DNA of 64,000 nt from Pectinophora gossypiella (Eukaryota; Arthropoda; Insecta; Lepidoptera; Gelechiidae), in contig NC_065420.1 of NCBI RefSeq assembly GCF_024362695.1, positions 6,277,420 through 6,341,419 of the forward strand. The letters are read 5' to 3'. A program made the translations under genes and the position numbers. Below the pieces are notes generated by a model. That model saw only the letters and a list, made by a program, of their open reading frames with translations. It ran no database searches and was not told where the DNA came from. Of the stretch, positions 19,743-30,125 are shown piece by piece (within the stretch, counting starts at the first letter, position 1; each line of letters starts with the position of its first letter).

Positions 19743-20003
19743 ATCCTTATATCCCCTGTTGGGATGTAGAGCTTTCCACTCCTCGCTACAAGTATCTTTT
19801 GCAGCCTCTGTAGCTTGCTCCCATGACATGCCGAGAGTTTTCATTTCCCGGTCAACCGAGCGCCGCGAGATCTTTTTGGGCAGCTCCCTTTTTCCACGCG
19901 CACACCAGGTCAGAGCTCGTCGGACAGGTGTTCCACAGGTTTTCTAAGGACATGGCCAATCCATCGCCATTTCCGTGAGCGGATATCAGCCTCCACAGTT
20001 CTA
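19743..20003 (-). pseudogene. LINE-1 reverse transcriptase C-terminal remnant
   Basis: The minus strand reads TVEADIRSRKWRWIGHVLRK, then after a stop or frameshift SVDREMKTLGMSWEQATEA and EEWKALHPN, before a short tail. 'KWRWIGH.LR' followed by 'W...A' is the usual end of ORF2 in several insect non-LTR families. Position and order are conserved while the frame is broken at least once, so this is a dead 5'-truncated copy. A shorter relative lies at 6993-7150. Confidence 0.8.
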
Positions 20004-20662
20004 TGTTTGTAATAGTTTTAGGCCAGAAGATCGAACCGCTACAGAAAAGAAATACCATAACATTGCAACCTCGCGTTTCTGACACTCGCTATCACTACCA
20101 ACCCACCCCAAGGGCGCGGCCACACCGTCGCACCATCCCATAGGGGTCGTTTGGTCAGTCATATCGTAACGCATGCATTGTGCACCCGGCGCTATTTTCA
20201 TAAATCTACTGAAATGCTAATTAAACGTCCAGACTCTCACATTACTGTGATGAATTTTATAGCAGCTGTTTTACATTAATTACGTTTCTGGAGTTTGATT
20301 TCACTTTGTCAAAGGGTTCTTTATCTTTTTAATTACATACATAGGCCAGGTTAAGACTGTTTTAAACGCGAGCATGCATGAAGACTTTGACGATCTGCTC
20401 CAGTGGGTTTCTTCGGGTACTTTTCAATAAAGATGCTTGTTGCTCGATTTAAAAATGTAATTTTACTAATTCAGATGTTTAAATAACAGAAGAAGTTGGA
20501 TAAAAAGTTATGAACAAAAAAAGATCTGTCGACGTCACAAGATGATTAGAAGTATTATTTGTCAAACTCTATTGACAACCACCGCGCGCTCGCCGCAAAC
20601 GGCACGCTCGTTTCATTGGGCGCCAACAAGAGTTGATGAAGCGAAAGTGGTGTGACAGTATC
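20004..20662. other. Unassigned stretch
   Basis: No exon or repeat family recognised. A GC-richer patch lies at about 20580-20650. Confidence 0.35.
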
Positions 20663-20775
20663 GTAGTAAGTGGAATTTCGTGATCTCTGCCCCACTCAAG
20701 TTGGATACATAAATACTTAAGATCACGCCTTTTTCAAGCAGGGGTAAGCAAAAATCACGGAATTCCACCTACTAC
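20663..20775. repeat. Inverted repeat with arms of about 33 bp, LINE-3-like words
   Basis: The left arm starts 'gtagtaagtggaatttcgtg' and continues 'atctctgcccc'. The right arm, reverse complemented, is 'gtagtaggtggaattccgtg' then 'atttttgcttacccc'. Both arms resemble the end of LINE-3, so this looks like two fragments facing each other. Confidence 0.65.
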
Positions 20776-20884
20776 TGTAGCAGAGTACAAACTCTGCACA
20801 TACTGGCCTTTCGTTCTGACCGTCAATCATTTTCTCATTCCATTCCGCATTTCCTTTCATTTTACACTGACTCATATATTTTTT

Positions 20885-21117
20885 TTGACGTGACTTATTG
20901 TAGATTTGCCGTAGGTGGCATTAACTACTTGACCGGACAAATGGGGAGCGCTAAAGGTTCTCGACCGGTACAAAGTTTTAAGACAAAAGGCCTGAGGGTG
21001 CCCAGTTGGGCGCGAACCTCGGCTCAAGGCGCGAACGTCGTCTGAGAGGAAAAATATTTGAAAGAATTAATCGACTCTAGTAGGTCGACAGCGTTAAGCG
21101 CTGATTGAGGGAACTGA
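20885..21117 (-). mobile_element. Retro-P, full-length-like copy
   Basis: It starts with 'tttttgacgtgacttattg', then 'ttaactacttgaccggacaa', 'aaggcctgagggtgccc', a duplicated 'gcgcgaac' segment around 21010-21030, 'aattaatcgactctagtagg' and 'aagcgctgattgaggga'. The sense strand is minus. Confidence 0.75.
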
Positions 21118-21589
21118 CTCATTGCATCCTCCACCTTCATAAGAACAACATAAATATATTATACTGTTTAGCTCTGGCCGTGCCCTCTAATTCTGGATTT
21201 GTTTGTGAAGTGTTATTAATAAACTATATATAATCCTGCTGAATTTAATACGTTATTTTGTCATCGTTATCACCAATCATTCCTCTACTCTGCCGGCACG
21301 TCGGGATATCCTCACCACCCATCGTGCCGCACCACTATACATTTTCTTTAAAATTATATTGTTTTAGCCTTTACACGTACGTGGTAGTCGGTTTACCAAA
21401 TTTATCATAAAAAGTCAAGTAAGGTACGGATAGACAAACCTCTTGCCTGATATGCCTATCGCGGTGGGTAGTATGCCAACTCAAAGTTACACTTGAAGTA
21501 CTAAGATAACTACGAAGAAACTCACGGCACACTCCGACACTCCATTCTGGCGATGAATGACTCTGACTGAACTTTAGAAGCTTGTAGAT
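21118..21589. other. Unassigned stretch
   Basis: No exon or repeat family recognised. The minus-strand 85-codon ORF at 21371-21628 runs into LINE-3 DNA and shows no domain. Confidence 0.35.
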
Positions 21590-21705
21590 ACTACTTCCCA
21601 CCGGGGTAAGCAGACTATGGAATTCCATTTACTTCGATCATCACACAGTTTTCTTGCTTCCTCCACATTCATCAATTGTTTCATACACGCACGCCGATTA
21701 TTATA
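21590..21705 (-). repeat. LINE-3 C-terminal fragment
   Basis: It reads 'ggggtaagcagactatggaa', 'cttgcttcctccacattcat' and 'tttcatacacgcacgcc', the reverse of 'gatgaatgtggaggaagcaa'. Confidence 0.65.
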
Positions 21706-21757
21706 TTTTTTTACACATAAGAATACACACACAGAGTATCCCAATCGGTAATAAAGT

Positions 21758-21922
21758 TCTGAAGAGTTAAAATGGCCACATCAAAGCAATTCATCTAATA
21801 AAGCAATTTTGCTCTTTGACATTTGTTTGCATTGCGCACTTACTTTTATATGTGCAAATGTCGAATTGCAATATTGCTTTCTTAGATGAATTGATTCTAT
21901 GTGGCCATTTTAACCCCCCTGA
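21758..21922. mobile_element. MITE-1, palindromic element, copy 3 (best ends)
   Basis: The left part 'gttaaaatggccacat' is inverted on the right as 'atgtggccattttaac'. Inside, 'gcaattcatctaa' faces 'ttagatgaatt' and 'ctttgacatttg' faces 'caaatgtcgaa'. The element can fold into one long imperfect hairpin. Confidence 0.8.
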
Positions 21923-22243
21923 TCTTATATAATGTTATCTCGTAACAGTTATAAAACAAAATCATCAGTGTATTCCCATCTAGTTAGCATCATCGATCGC
22001 TTGGTAACAGCGAGTCTGAAAATAGGTGAGCTAACAGTCAGATCCGGGCTTATGCTAAACAGTGCTTCATCATCATTAATTCGAGCCATGCTCTCGCCGA
22101 TGCAGCATCGCTGTCTTTGTTCCACCTATTTGTCATTCTGTACGACAACAGTTACCCTGGTGTTTATGTAGTTATACGTTGTACATAATATTTATACGAA
22201 TATGTACCTATATTGTGTAATCTGTTCCTTTAATAACATAACA

Positions 22244-22350
22244 TAAGCTCACGACCACAAATTTGGTAGTCAGAGTTACATCCATCGCATGTTGAACTAC
22301 CTAAGAGGCCGAGATATGATAAGCCGCATCGCAGTCTACGACAGCCATTT
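22244..22350 (+). repeat. Rep-8, diverged copy
   Basis: It has 'gctcacgaccacaaatttgg', 'tagtcagagttacatccatc' and 'gataagccgcatcgcagtct', following Rep-8 order. Confidence 0.55.
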
Positions 22351-22392
22351 TTATATTATTATTTTAATCGTTATAATAATCCACGCGTTCCG

Positions 22393-22509
22393 ACGTATTC
22401 CACGCAGAGCACCATAGCTTAAATCACCAATTCTTGAATAGTTTTGGTGATCCAAGAACTGGTGATCTAAGCTATGGTGCGTGGATTCTCTGTCTGCGTG
22501 GATTACGTC
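22393..22509. repeat. Long hairpin-forming inverted repeat (MITE-4 or miRNA-like)
   Basis: The inner arms are 28 bp: 22410-22437, 'caccatagcttaaatcacca' continuing 'attcttga', against 22452-22479. They have two or three mismatches and a 14-base loop. Outer arms 'acgtattccacgcagag' and the reverse complement of 22488-22509 extend the pairing after a small interruption. Only one copy was seen in the window. It could be a small palindromic mobile element or a transcript hairpin. Confidence 0.7.
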
Positions 22510-23399
22510 CGCGTTCCGTATCTACTTTTGAACTGTAGGTATACCGCCATACCTACTTATTAGTCTCCCCAGTTCTATTTTTAGAAACCGCAGACCGGGT
22601 GATTCGCCTTCTCGCGGTATCAAGTTGAGCGATATAATCTGTCAACTGAACCTTATCTGATAAAAAACGGCGAAGTTTCCCCGCAGATCTTGGGCTTAAC
22701 CAACTTTTTAGGCCTTCTTCCCAATTGATAAAACGGCTTGAAAGTTGCTTGGAAGTTTCTGCAATCTATGGCCGTGGTTTCTATGCTTATGTATTCTTGT
22801 AAAAGTTTTAAACCGGGATTGGAAACGATAGTATTGTTTTCCATATTTTGAATGTCAAAAAATAGTTTTTGTTATTTAGTTATTGTTTTAATATTGTTGG
22901 AGTACTGATTGCTTTTGTGATAGAGTAGTAAATTCTTCTCTTTGCATAGCATTTATCTCCTGGCACCCAGAGTTCCATGGTCCGTTTTGACTTATTGTAT
23001 AATATAAAGTTTTTTTAATTCTAATGTTACTGTTAAACTTGCAGAAAGTACAAATACACATCTTAAAAATGAATTAAACCAATCCTATTTTCAATGCAAA
23101 ACAGGTCACCCAGTAAAAAGTATAGAGTCAGAATAACCCAGGACGGCATTAAAAGGAATGGCGAAAACACTTCGAAAACTAATTATCGTCAAATTGAACG
23201 ACTGGAATCGGCAACAAAGCCAAATTTAAAAGAAAATTACCGAATCGCCCGCCACAATTACTATCCCTGAGAAGGAAGCAGAATCGTGGGGCGGAGAGAC
23301 TATTGAGTGACTTACCTATGTGTGAATAATCGAAATTTCTAAAGGACGTACATTGGCCAAATTGGAAATGTCCTTAGGAAAAGTTTAGTACAATCTACT
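22510..23399. other. Unassigned stretch
   Basis: No exon or repeat family recognised. A donor-like 'cttacctat' at 23310 was considered but no coding frame ends there. Confidence 0.35.
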
Positions 23400-23500
23400 C
23401 TAAACTGGCGTGAAAAGATTGATGAATGTGGACGAAGCAAGAGAAGTGTGTCAGGATCGAACCAAAAGGAATTTCATAGTCCCGTATCATAGGAAAGCTG
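23400..23500 (+). repeat. LINE-3 C-terminal fragment
   Basis: It contains 'aaactggcgtgaa', 'gatgaatgtggacgaagcaa' and 'agaagtgtgtcaggatcga'. Confidence 0.65.
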
Positions 23501-24292
23501 GAGTTGAGTTTATGTATGTATTTTTTTAATTTCCTTCTTCTCCATTGATAGTTCCGAGGTTCGATGACCAGCTTAAGAGTGATAACTGAGTCAAAGATAC
23601 GTAGAAACGGTATTAGATATCCTGTGGCAGAAGCAGTGGCGACAATGGCCCGCATTTTTCACCCTCAACTTTTTCGTCGCTCTACCATTTCTTTCATCTA
23701 GCTGAAACTTTTTACGACAAAACTCCAAACACGCATCAGCGCGTGTTCAGAACGACCTTTACAAGTTCTTATTCATACTTGTGAGTTTTTATAGGCCTCA
23801 GGTTCGACCGATGAGATTATTTCGGAGTAATGACCGAGATAACGCTTTTACGAGAGAGGTGCTTTGAGGAGAGCCTTTTTAGTTTGGAGCCGATGTTTAT
23901 AGTCGAGGGAATATCTGGCGTCTGAAGGTTTCGATAATAGTTGTAAATAGAGAGGTTGCTAGATATATATATCTTGTTAAAGATATAATGTAACAGACAT
24001 CATTTACGGTACATAGTCGGTTTGGGATATAGTCGTAAACTTATGTATTTATGAAAGCTTACTCCAGTAGAAAAATGAGAATATAAATATTTTATTAACA
24101 CTACATAATTGTATTACGAATTGTAGTATTCCAAAGTGTATTTTAAGGATAAACTTCTGCAAAAAATCCTGAAGTCAAAAATGCACATTCCATTTAGACC
24201 TTCATTCGAGCACAAAGAAAGTTAATTCCGTAGTTGTATTGTTAAAACGTAGTTACACGCTCGGTTGCAGTATAAAAACGAAACCCTGGTGT

Positions 24293-24385
24293 ATCAGTCT
24301 TCATTAGGCACAGACAACTGTTCTAGTCAGCCAACTACAGCTAAGAAGAAACAAATAGTTTGGTTATGTTCCGAGATTTAGCTGG
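24293..24385 (+). repeat. Direct repeat, copy 1 of 2
   Basis: It shares 'atcagtcttcattaggcaca' and, further on, 'tttggt.atgtt.cgaga' with 24802-24877. Confidence 0.55.
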
Positions 24386-24801
24386 CCGCTTAGACGTTTG
24401 AAAAAGGAATAGAAGAGAGAGGGCGGAAGGCAAGAGGGAAACCACTGCCCTATTTTTCCCTAAAAAAGTAGAAGAAAAACAAAAAGTAAAATTTGAAATG
24501 TGTTTTTTTTGTTAACATTTTTCAGTCTGTTGCATGAAGAAATATATAAATGCAAAGATATTACAAACACAACGATTGATTCGTTGGTGTGCCTGTTATA
24601 CGACCTTGTCATACTTTTTAAAGCCCTGTCGTAAGTTGAGATACCAAAGTTTTGTTGATTTTCTTAAATGTGACATAGTTCTATTTTATTTATTCATACC
24701 AAAAATATGTTGTACTTTCAGCTTATAGGCAGCCTAGCTGTATTATTAATTATTATACTATAGGTACGTTAAGATCTACGGTCCGAAACTACAGAGACCT
24801 T

Positions 24802-24877
24802 ATCAGTCTTCATTAGGCACAGACCGCTGTTTCGGTCTGCCATGAGGTTACAAATAGATTTGGTCATGTTACGAGAC
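24802..24877 (+). repeat. Direct repeat, copy 2 of 2
   Basis: Same order of words as copy 1, about 0.5 kb away. It may reflect local duplication or two copies of an unrecognised family. Confidence 0.55.
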
Positions 24878-25022
24878 TCAGATGAAAATGCTTGGCTTTA
24901 AATTGGATTTATTGTTCTACGTATTACAAAACTTTTTATGGTGACAATGGCGTTTATTTTAGCGTAAAGATGGGAGAAGCTTATCCGAGTGAACATACGT
25001 AATTTGGCAGAGACGATATAAC

Positions 25023-25203
25023 GTAAGATGATTCCATGCTTCGGAGGGCACGTTAAGCCGTTGGTCCCGGCTATTAGCCGTAAAACACCTCCACCAATCC
25101 GCAATGGAGCAGCGTGGTGGAGTATGCTCCATACCCCCTCCGGTTGATTGAGGGGAGGCCTGTGCCCAGCAAGACCTATATAGGCTGTTTATGATGATGA
25201 TGA
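25023..25203 (+). repeat. SINE-A variant tail, headless
   Basis: It has 'gcttcggagggcacgttaag', 'ccgttggtcccggctattag', 'gtggtggagtatgctccata', 'gaggggaggcctgtgcccag' and ends in (GAT)n. The tRNA head is missing. Confidence 0.7.
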
Positions 25204-25873
25204 TATAAAGTGATATTTTAGAGTGTAGCAATTTCATCAACATCCCAATAAAAAACTACAAGAACAAGCTTCTAAGAGAACACATGTCGAATCTGAACCG
25301 GAATGTTTGCCAAAAAAGTACTTCTACGCCCGATGAATTAACAACGCAAAAGGGACGCGTAACAACCTACACAATATGAGATACTGTACATTGTAAGGTA
25401 AAAGGTAGCCATTGTTGGTTCGTCGGGCATTTTGTCCTGGCTCGTTAGCTGTAATGGTCGCCCTGTACTCAACGACACTCGTACGTTATCACCTTCTCTT
25501 TTGCACAATGCGCCAAAACCTTTTTTGTGGATAATTTTGGAGCTTTTTTTTCGTTGCCAAGTGGGCGTCTAGTTTTGTAGCTGGCTGGATATTGGGAATG
25601 ATTGCCTGGAAGGGTACTCGCCCCTGACATTGTTAGAGACTGTATGCTGGTACCTGTACGTACTAATACCTATTTACTCCACTATACAGGTGGCTAGTGA
25701 AACCCGTAGCTATTGTCAAGGGTTAATTCAAAATTTCTGCTATTGCGAAGTAAAAATTCTCACTCTACAAGAAGTTTGTTGAGTTTGTATAAGAATTTGA
25801 CATAATAAAAGCTGTTTTATTTAGATATTTCTTGATTTCTAGACTGTTTTTCTGATTATCATAATAATAATAT
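25204..25873. other. Unassigned stretch
   Basis: No exon or repeat family recognised. Confidence 0.35.
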
Positions 25874-26115
25874 TGTGGCGGACCCAACTAGTTGACCAGC
25901 TAGTTACGCCCACATGCAACAGATGGCGCCATAATTAAATAATGCAAGCCTGAAACGCGCTATAGAAGTTTGCACAGCGCGACGCATATATACAACTTCC
26001 AACATGACAATTTGTTGACCAATTTGTGACTACCGGGGTACTGTGCTCTGTTCGGTACCCCGAAAACATCCTTTGGCGGCAGCACACCCTCGCCGCTAAA
26101 TTATAAAGAGGAAAG
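25874..26115 (+). repeat. Possible LTR-like remnant
   Basis: It begins 'tgtggcggacccaacta', contains 'acagatggcgccataa' and a TATA-like 'catatatacaac', and is less AT-rich than its flanks. A hairpin CGGGGTAC / GTACCCCG lies at about 26033-26062. No second LTR, primer-binding site or polyprotein is present, so the assignment is weak. Confidence 0.25.
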
Positions 26116-26119
26116 ATTT

Positions 26120-26232
26120 GTACTTGGGATCACAAAGTGATTTTTGTGAGTTTTGTGACAGGTCCTTACTGGGATTCGAACCCGGCACCTCTGGATCGTG
26201 AGCCCTCCACCACTGGACCACGGAGATCGTCG
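26120..26232 (-). repeat. SINE-A head (tRNA-like), body lost
   Basis: Reverse complemented it gives 'tggtccagtggtgg', 'ggttcgaatccc' and 'aaatcactttgtgatccc', the SINE-A head and the start of the body. Confidence 0.7.
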
Positions 26233-26783
26233 TAATAGGAAACTTGGACTTCAAAGTCTTTAAGCTTGAAGTCCATGAGTAGACTCTGTTCTCTATGGCC
26301 TAGAAGTTCTGGTACTCCAGTGGGTAATACAGTTTAGTCCGCTGCTATTAACTGAGTCTTTAGAAGGTGACACACGAACACTTAATGTTTCAAAAATAAA
26401 GCAATGCGTATCGGGGTTCAAACCACTTGGCATTCATATTTATCTAAACTTCATGGTAGTACATAATACAGAGTTGATATTACCGTTCACCGTCTGCTCT
26501 GACATTTTAAAATTGCAATTATTTTATTCGTTATCAGAACAATAAATAAATTACATATTTAGTTGTTTCGAATATTTTTAATAAAACTAAATCAATCTTA
26601 CTTACCTTAAAATAGCTATAAGTATTTCAGTGCATTACGAGAGCACCCGTATGTTAAAAGAGAAGGAATATTATTATTACGATTTTAAAAAAGTCAGGTA
26701 ACGCGGTAAACGGTAATATCAACTCTACATTATCGACTGTCGTTAAGTTTTGATAATTACGTTATAGAATTTCCGACCCACTT
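26233..26783. other. Unassigned stretch
   Basis: No exon or repeat family recognised. Confidence 0.35.
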
Positions 26784-26837
26784 TTTTGACGTGACTTATT
26801 GTTAGATTTGCCACATATGGCGTTAATGACTTGGCCG
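26784..26837 (-). repeat. Retro-P fragment
   Basis: It has 'tttttgacgtgacttattgt' and 'atgacttggccggac', then stops abruptly at a Rep-2 fragment. Confidence 0.6.
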
Positions 26838-26930
26838 GACTGACCTATAGTACGGAATAAAGAATAATACTACGCAGGTTTATAATGTAGAACGGACAGT
26901 TCGCTCAGCACCAATTCATATCGGTGCCGA
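26838..26930 (+). repeat. Rep-2 fragment
   Basis: It has 'ggaataaagaataatactac' and, after a degraded part, 'gccgagctag', in Rep-2 order. Confidence 0.5.
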
Positions 26931-26986
26931 GCTAGATTGGATGATGAAGCACTTTTTTATGTAGATACAAAGCAAAAAAGAAATAA

Positions 26987-27337
26987 TGGTGTTAATTCCA
27001 GTACACACCATCTAAGTTTATTTTAAGTTATACCTGTCATTTTCTTAGAAAAGGAAAGGGACGGGTAATCGACAGGCATAAAATTTATGAACAACACGTC
27101 AATTTTAGGCAGAAATTGAAAAAAACCCTCCCAAAAAATTATATTTGTTAATAACCTGACAGAATGAAGTTAATTCTTCAGCACACGTCAATCGGGTTGC
27201 ATATCAGCGAGCCTATTTGATTCGCACATGTTCTTTATTCATTTTAAAATTAACAGATGTTAATCATCCATACTTTTCCACAAAATGACGGGTATAACTT
27301 AAAATAAAATTAAGGGTTGACTGCAGGAATGGGCGCC
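26987..27337. mobile_element. MITE-7c, long-arm MITE with a different core
   Basis: The ends 'tggtgttaattcca' and, inverted, 'tggcgcccattcctgcag' lead into the same 'attttaagttatac.tgtcat' arms as MITE-7a/b. The centre (about 27110-27240) is not the same as in those copies. It is about 351 bp long. Confidence 0.7.
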
Positions 27338-27944
27338 AAAGTAGAAATAAAAAATAAATGTAGGAAATAGAATGTAGATTTTATTTTACTTCCCCAGTCT
27401 AGTCAGTTAACTAAGAGGTTTCATAACACTTTTGGGGTATTACACCTTTATTTTAAGTTCGAATTAATAAATGGAAATTTATCGTTCTCCTCGACCGTGT
27501 GTGTCGTAGTACCTGGTATATATTAGAAGCTCGCCAGCTGAGGTTAGCGAGTTTGGCCAACAGTGGCAATTATTCACCTTAGAACTATCGGTAAGACTCG
27601 CTCTATTTACTACTTGGTTCACTATTATCTCAGGTATTAATAGCTCGTTCGTTGTGCATGAAGATGGAAATTGTGTACGAAGGCTTAGAGATCTTTTCAG
27701 TTCGAATTTTTCACGAATCAGCTTTTCTTGATTGGGTCAGTTTAGAAACAAAAAATTCAGTAAATTGGCCATATAAACCCATAAAGACGAGATAGTTTTC
27801 GGGCTTAGGGTATAGGATTCAATAATCACCGACTTCCTTAAAAGCCTAATTGTTGTCACTTAATAATTTAATGTTTCCAACAGGGTGCGCCGGTTCGATC
27901 TCCGGTACCGGACTTGCAACAATGAGTTATTTTTTCACGGTGCA
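27338..27944. other. Unassigned stretch
   Basis: No exon recognised. A T-arm-like 'gccggttcgatctccgg' at 27890-27906 has no matching tRNA body. Confidence 0.35.
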
Positions 27945-28040
27945 TACATACCTATCACGGTGGTCTGATAGAAAGTTCAGGTAAAGCGTAGATGCATAGT
28001 TCACATGGATGTACCAATTGCGAACAAAGTCGTAAGCTTA
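27945..28040 (-). repeat. Rep-8, diverged reverse copy
   Basis: It has 'acctatcacggtggtctgat', 'agaaagttcaggt' and 'aaagtcgtaagctt', in reverse Rep-8 order. Confidence 0.5.
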
Positions 28041-28217
28041 TGTTATGTACGTTAGCGTATAGGATATTTTTTCCTTATACTTTATCTTTGTTTCCTTACA
28101 AAGCATATTGGCCAAATTGTATATACCTACCTACAAACTTTAGATAGATAAAATACTACATTGAACACAATGGACACAAGATACAGAAAGACAAGACAGG
28201 CGGCAGAAGGCGCGCGC

Positions 28218-28247
28218 GGGAGGGGGTGGGGGGGTGCTGGAGGGGGG
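28218..28247 (+). other. G-quadruplex motif
   Basis: Four G-runs of 3, 5, 7 and 6 bases are separated by loops of 1, 1 and 7 bases, satisfying the usual G4 rule. The G-rich strand is plus, so an RNA from the semaphorin (minus) strand would be C-rich here. Confidence 0.75.
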
Positions 28248-28579
28248 TTCAGTTAGCGATAAAATGTAAACACCTATACCAAGTAGTAACCTCGTGAGGT
28301 CGAGTTAACCTGGAGGTTACCTTCAGCGATGAGGTTGAGAGTGCGACAGAATTACGTGGGTAAGGTGGCGCTGATTTAATTTCCGGTGCGCCACTGCACC
28401 TCGCCAGCTTACCCCACTTGCCTTCAAAAGAAATAAGTTTATATAAAAAGATTATAAGTCAATATATTTTGCACACGCTCTCGGAAAAAGAATATTCAAT
28501 GTTGCAGAGATCGAACGGGTACCACAAACAGGGGACACAGACATTTCGAAGTATTTTTCTTGACATACATTAACATATA

Positions 28580-28700
28580 AACTCAGCCTTTTCTCACCGG
28601 AGTAAGCAGACACTATGGAATTATATTCGCTTCGATCCTGACACATTTCTCTTGCTTCCCCCACATTCAGCAATCGTTTCATACACGCACGCCAGTTTAG
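28580..28700 (-). pseudogene. LINE-3 ORF tail, best-preserved copy
   Basis: The minus strand is open and begins MKRLLNVGEAREMCQDRSEY then NSIVSAYSGEKR before becoming unrelated. 'EAR..CQDRS.W.S...AY' resembles the end of a non-LTR retrotransposon ORF. The 76-codon ORF at 28452-28682 is this fragment extended by chance. Confidence 0.6.
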
Positions 28701-28751
28701 AGCATTTTATTTGATTAATAACTTTATTTTAAACATTCCTTCGGTAGGTAC

Positions 28752-28865
28752 AGTCATGAGCAATATAATGTACCCACTTTAGGACTCTGTCTCGCACTAA
28801 CATATTTGACATTTAGTGAGACTTACAGTTCAATTTGTTAAAAAAGTTAAAAAAGTTGTGTATAC
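28752..28865 (+). mobile_element. MITE-6 ('GTAC' element), right end missing
   Basis: It starts 'gtacagtcatgagcaatata', has 'atttagtgagacttacagtt', and stops after a duplicated 'aaaaaagtt'. Confidence 0.7.
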
Positions 28866-29399
28866 ATATTCCGTTTGTCTACATAACTTGTACGAGGTTG
28901 TGTTTAAAAAGATTTTAGCTGCTAAGCTATGTGATTGTGTAATGTGTGTTACCTATGGTTTGATAAGAAAGTGATAGCTATGTCTATTCTTTTGTCTTGT
29001 CTTGTCATTTTGTTTTATTACAATAATTCAACAAAACGCGAACTTCGTTTTTATCTTCTAACCTGACCAGCGCTCCTAAAATTTTCTTTCTACTGAAATG
29101 CCAAGATGTTGAAGTTCTACTCACCACGAATATTTCCCCAAGAAGATAAAACAGACTTTATTACACACCATTTAAGATTAAGGGTTCGTTAAATGACTTA
29201 CAATGTCTTGCTGGTAGAGATGACGATAAGGTATTATCTATGGACGCCGGTGCATCTTCCGTGAATACAGATTACAGGTGCTTTGATTGATAGGGTCGGT
29301 AGGGGGAGTAATGTGCAGGAGGGAGACAGACAGACAGAGAACGGGTAAGAAGCCCGTAACCCAAATAAATAGTATATTATCTAGGGTATACAGCTGATA
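28866..29399. other. Unassigned stretch
   Basis: No exon or repeat family recognised. Confidence 0.35.
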
Positions 29400-29480
29400 A
29401 TACGACACGATTGATGAATATGGAGGGAAAAAAAGTATGTCGGGATCGAAGTAAATGGATTTCCATAGTTTGGACCTTTT
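29400..29480 (+). repeat. LINE-3 fragment, diverged
   Basis: It has 'gattgatgaatatggaggg', 'tgtcgggatcgaagtaaatg' and 'atttccatagt'. Confidence 0.55.
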
Positions 29481-29512
29481 GTATTACTCAAGCTGCGTTT
29501 TAAGTTAGCCGT

Positions 29513-29800
29513 AGAGCAGTGGTAGCCCAGTTGGTAGAACGCTTGCCTCTCACTTCGAGGTGCAGATTTGAATCCAGCACAGACCTAAAAAATAAATGAT
29601 TACCACGTAATCAGCGGTGAAAGAAAACATAGTGAGGAAACCCACATTCCCGAGAAATGCATTTTCGGAGGCATGTGACCTAACCTGTATTGGGCTGGTT
29701 TTCCCTTCGCGGATTAGAAAAAAAGACAGGCAGTCGCTTTTGTAAAAAAACCGGACTTGTCAAATCTTCAGTTTAGGTAAGCGGACCCTGTAAAAACGGG
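29513..29800 (+). mobile_element. SINE-B, second copy
   Basis: A tRNA-like head ('ggtagcccagttggtagaac', a B-box-like 'agatttgaatcc') is followed by 'cccacattcccgagaaatgc', 'gacctaacctgtattgggct' and 'aaaccggacttgtcaaatct'. No clear target duplication; older than the copy at 3210. Confidence 0.8.
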
Positions 29801-29814
29801 AAATAGGCAGCTAC

Positions 29815-29866
29815 GTTGTAAGTTCTATCCGCTCACACACTAGAGACAGCGGATACAACTTACAAC
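29815..29866. repeat. Near-perfect 19-bp inverted repeat
   Basis: Arms 29815-29833 ('gttgtaagttctatccgct') and 29848-29866 pair with one mismatch across a 14-base loop. It follows the end of SINE-B closely. Confidence 0.75.
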
Positions 29867-30063
29867 AAACGTGAAACAGGAAAGTCCACTCACAAAACAG
29901 ACGACACTGGTATCTTTACCTACAGACCAGTTCCCTAAGTACAGATAGGAAATCACAGCAACAATCAGGAACAAAACAACGCGATCGTTCGACCAAAACG
30001 ACGGAGCGGAATGAACCGAGAATTAACCGCGCCGGCACCCGTATTGCGGACCGATACACGTCG

Positions 30064-30125
30064 AAACTACACATAAACTCATGCTCTTAATGGGGTAGGC
30101 AGAGTTTTGTGGAATCAGAAGATCC
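30064..30125 (-). repeat. LINE-3 end fragment
   Basis: It contains 'ataaactcatgctcttaatg' and 'ggggtaggcagagttttgtg', as at other LINE-3 ends. Confidence 0.45.

Larger units (their letters stand above)
23501..25022. other. Unassigned stretch with a local direct repeat
   Basis: No exon recognised. A direct repeat pair (24293-24385 and 24802-24877) is listed separately. The segment 24453-24474 shares 'ctatttttccctaaaaaagt' with 19305-19326. Confidence 0.35.

Noticed and set aside
27890..27906. tRNA T-arm-like sequence
   Set aside because: No matching D-arm, anticodon arm or acceptor stem upstream.
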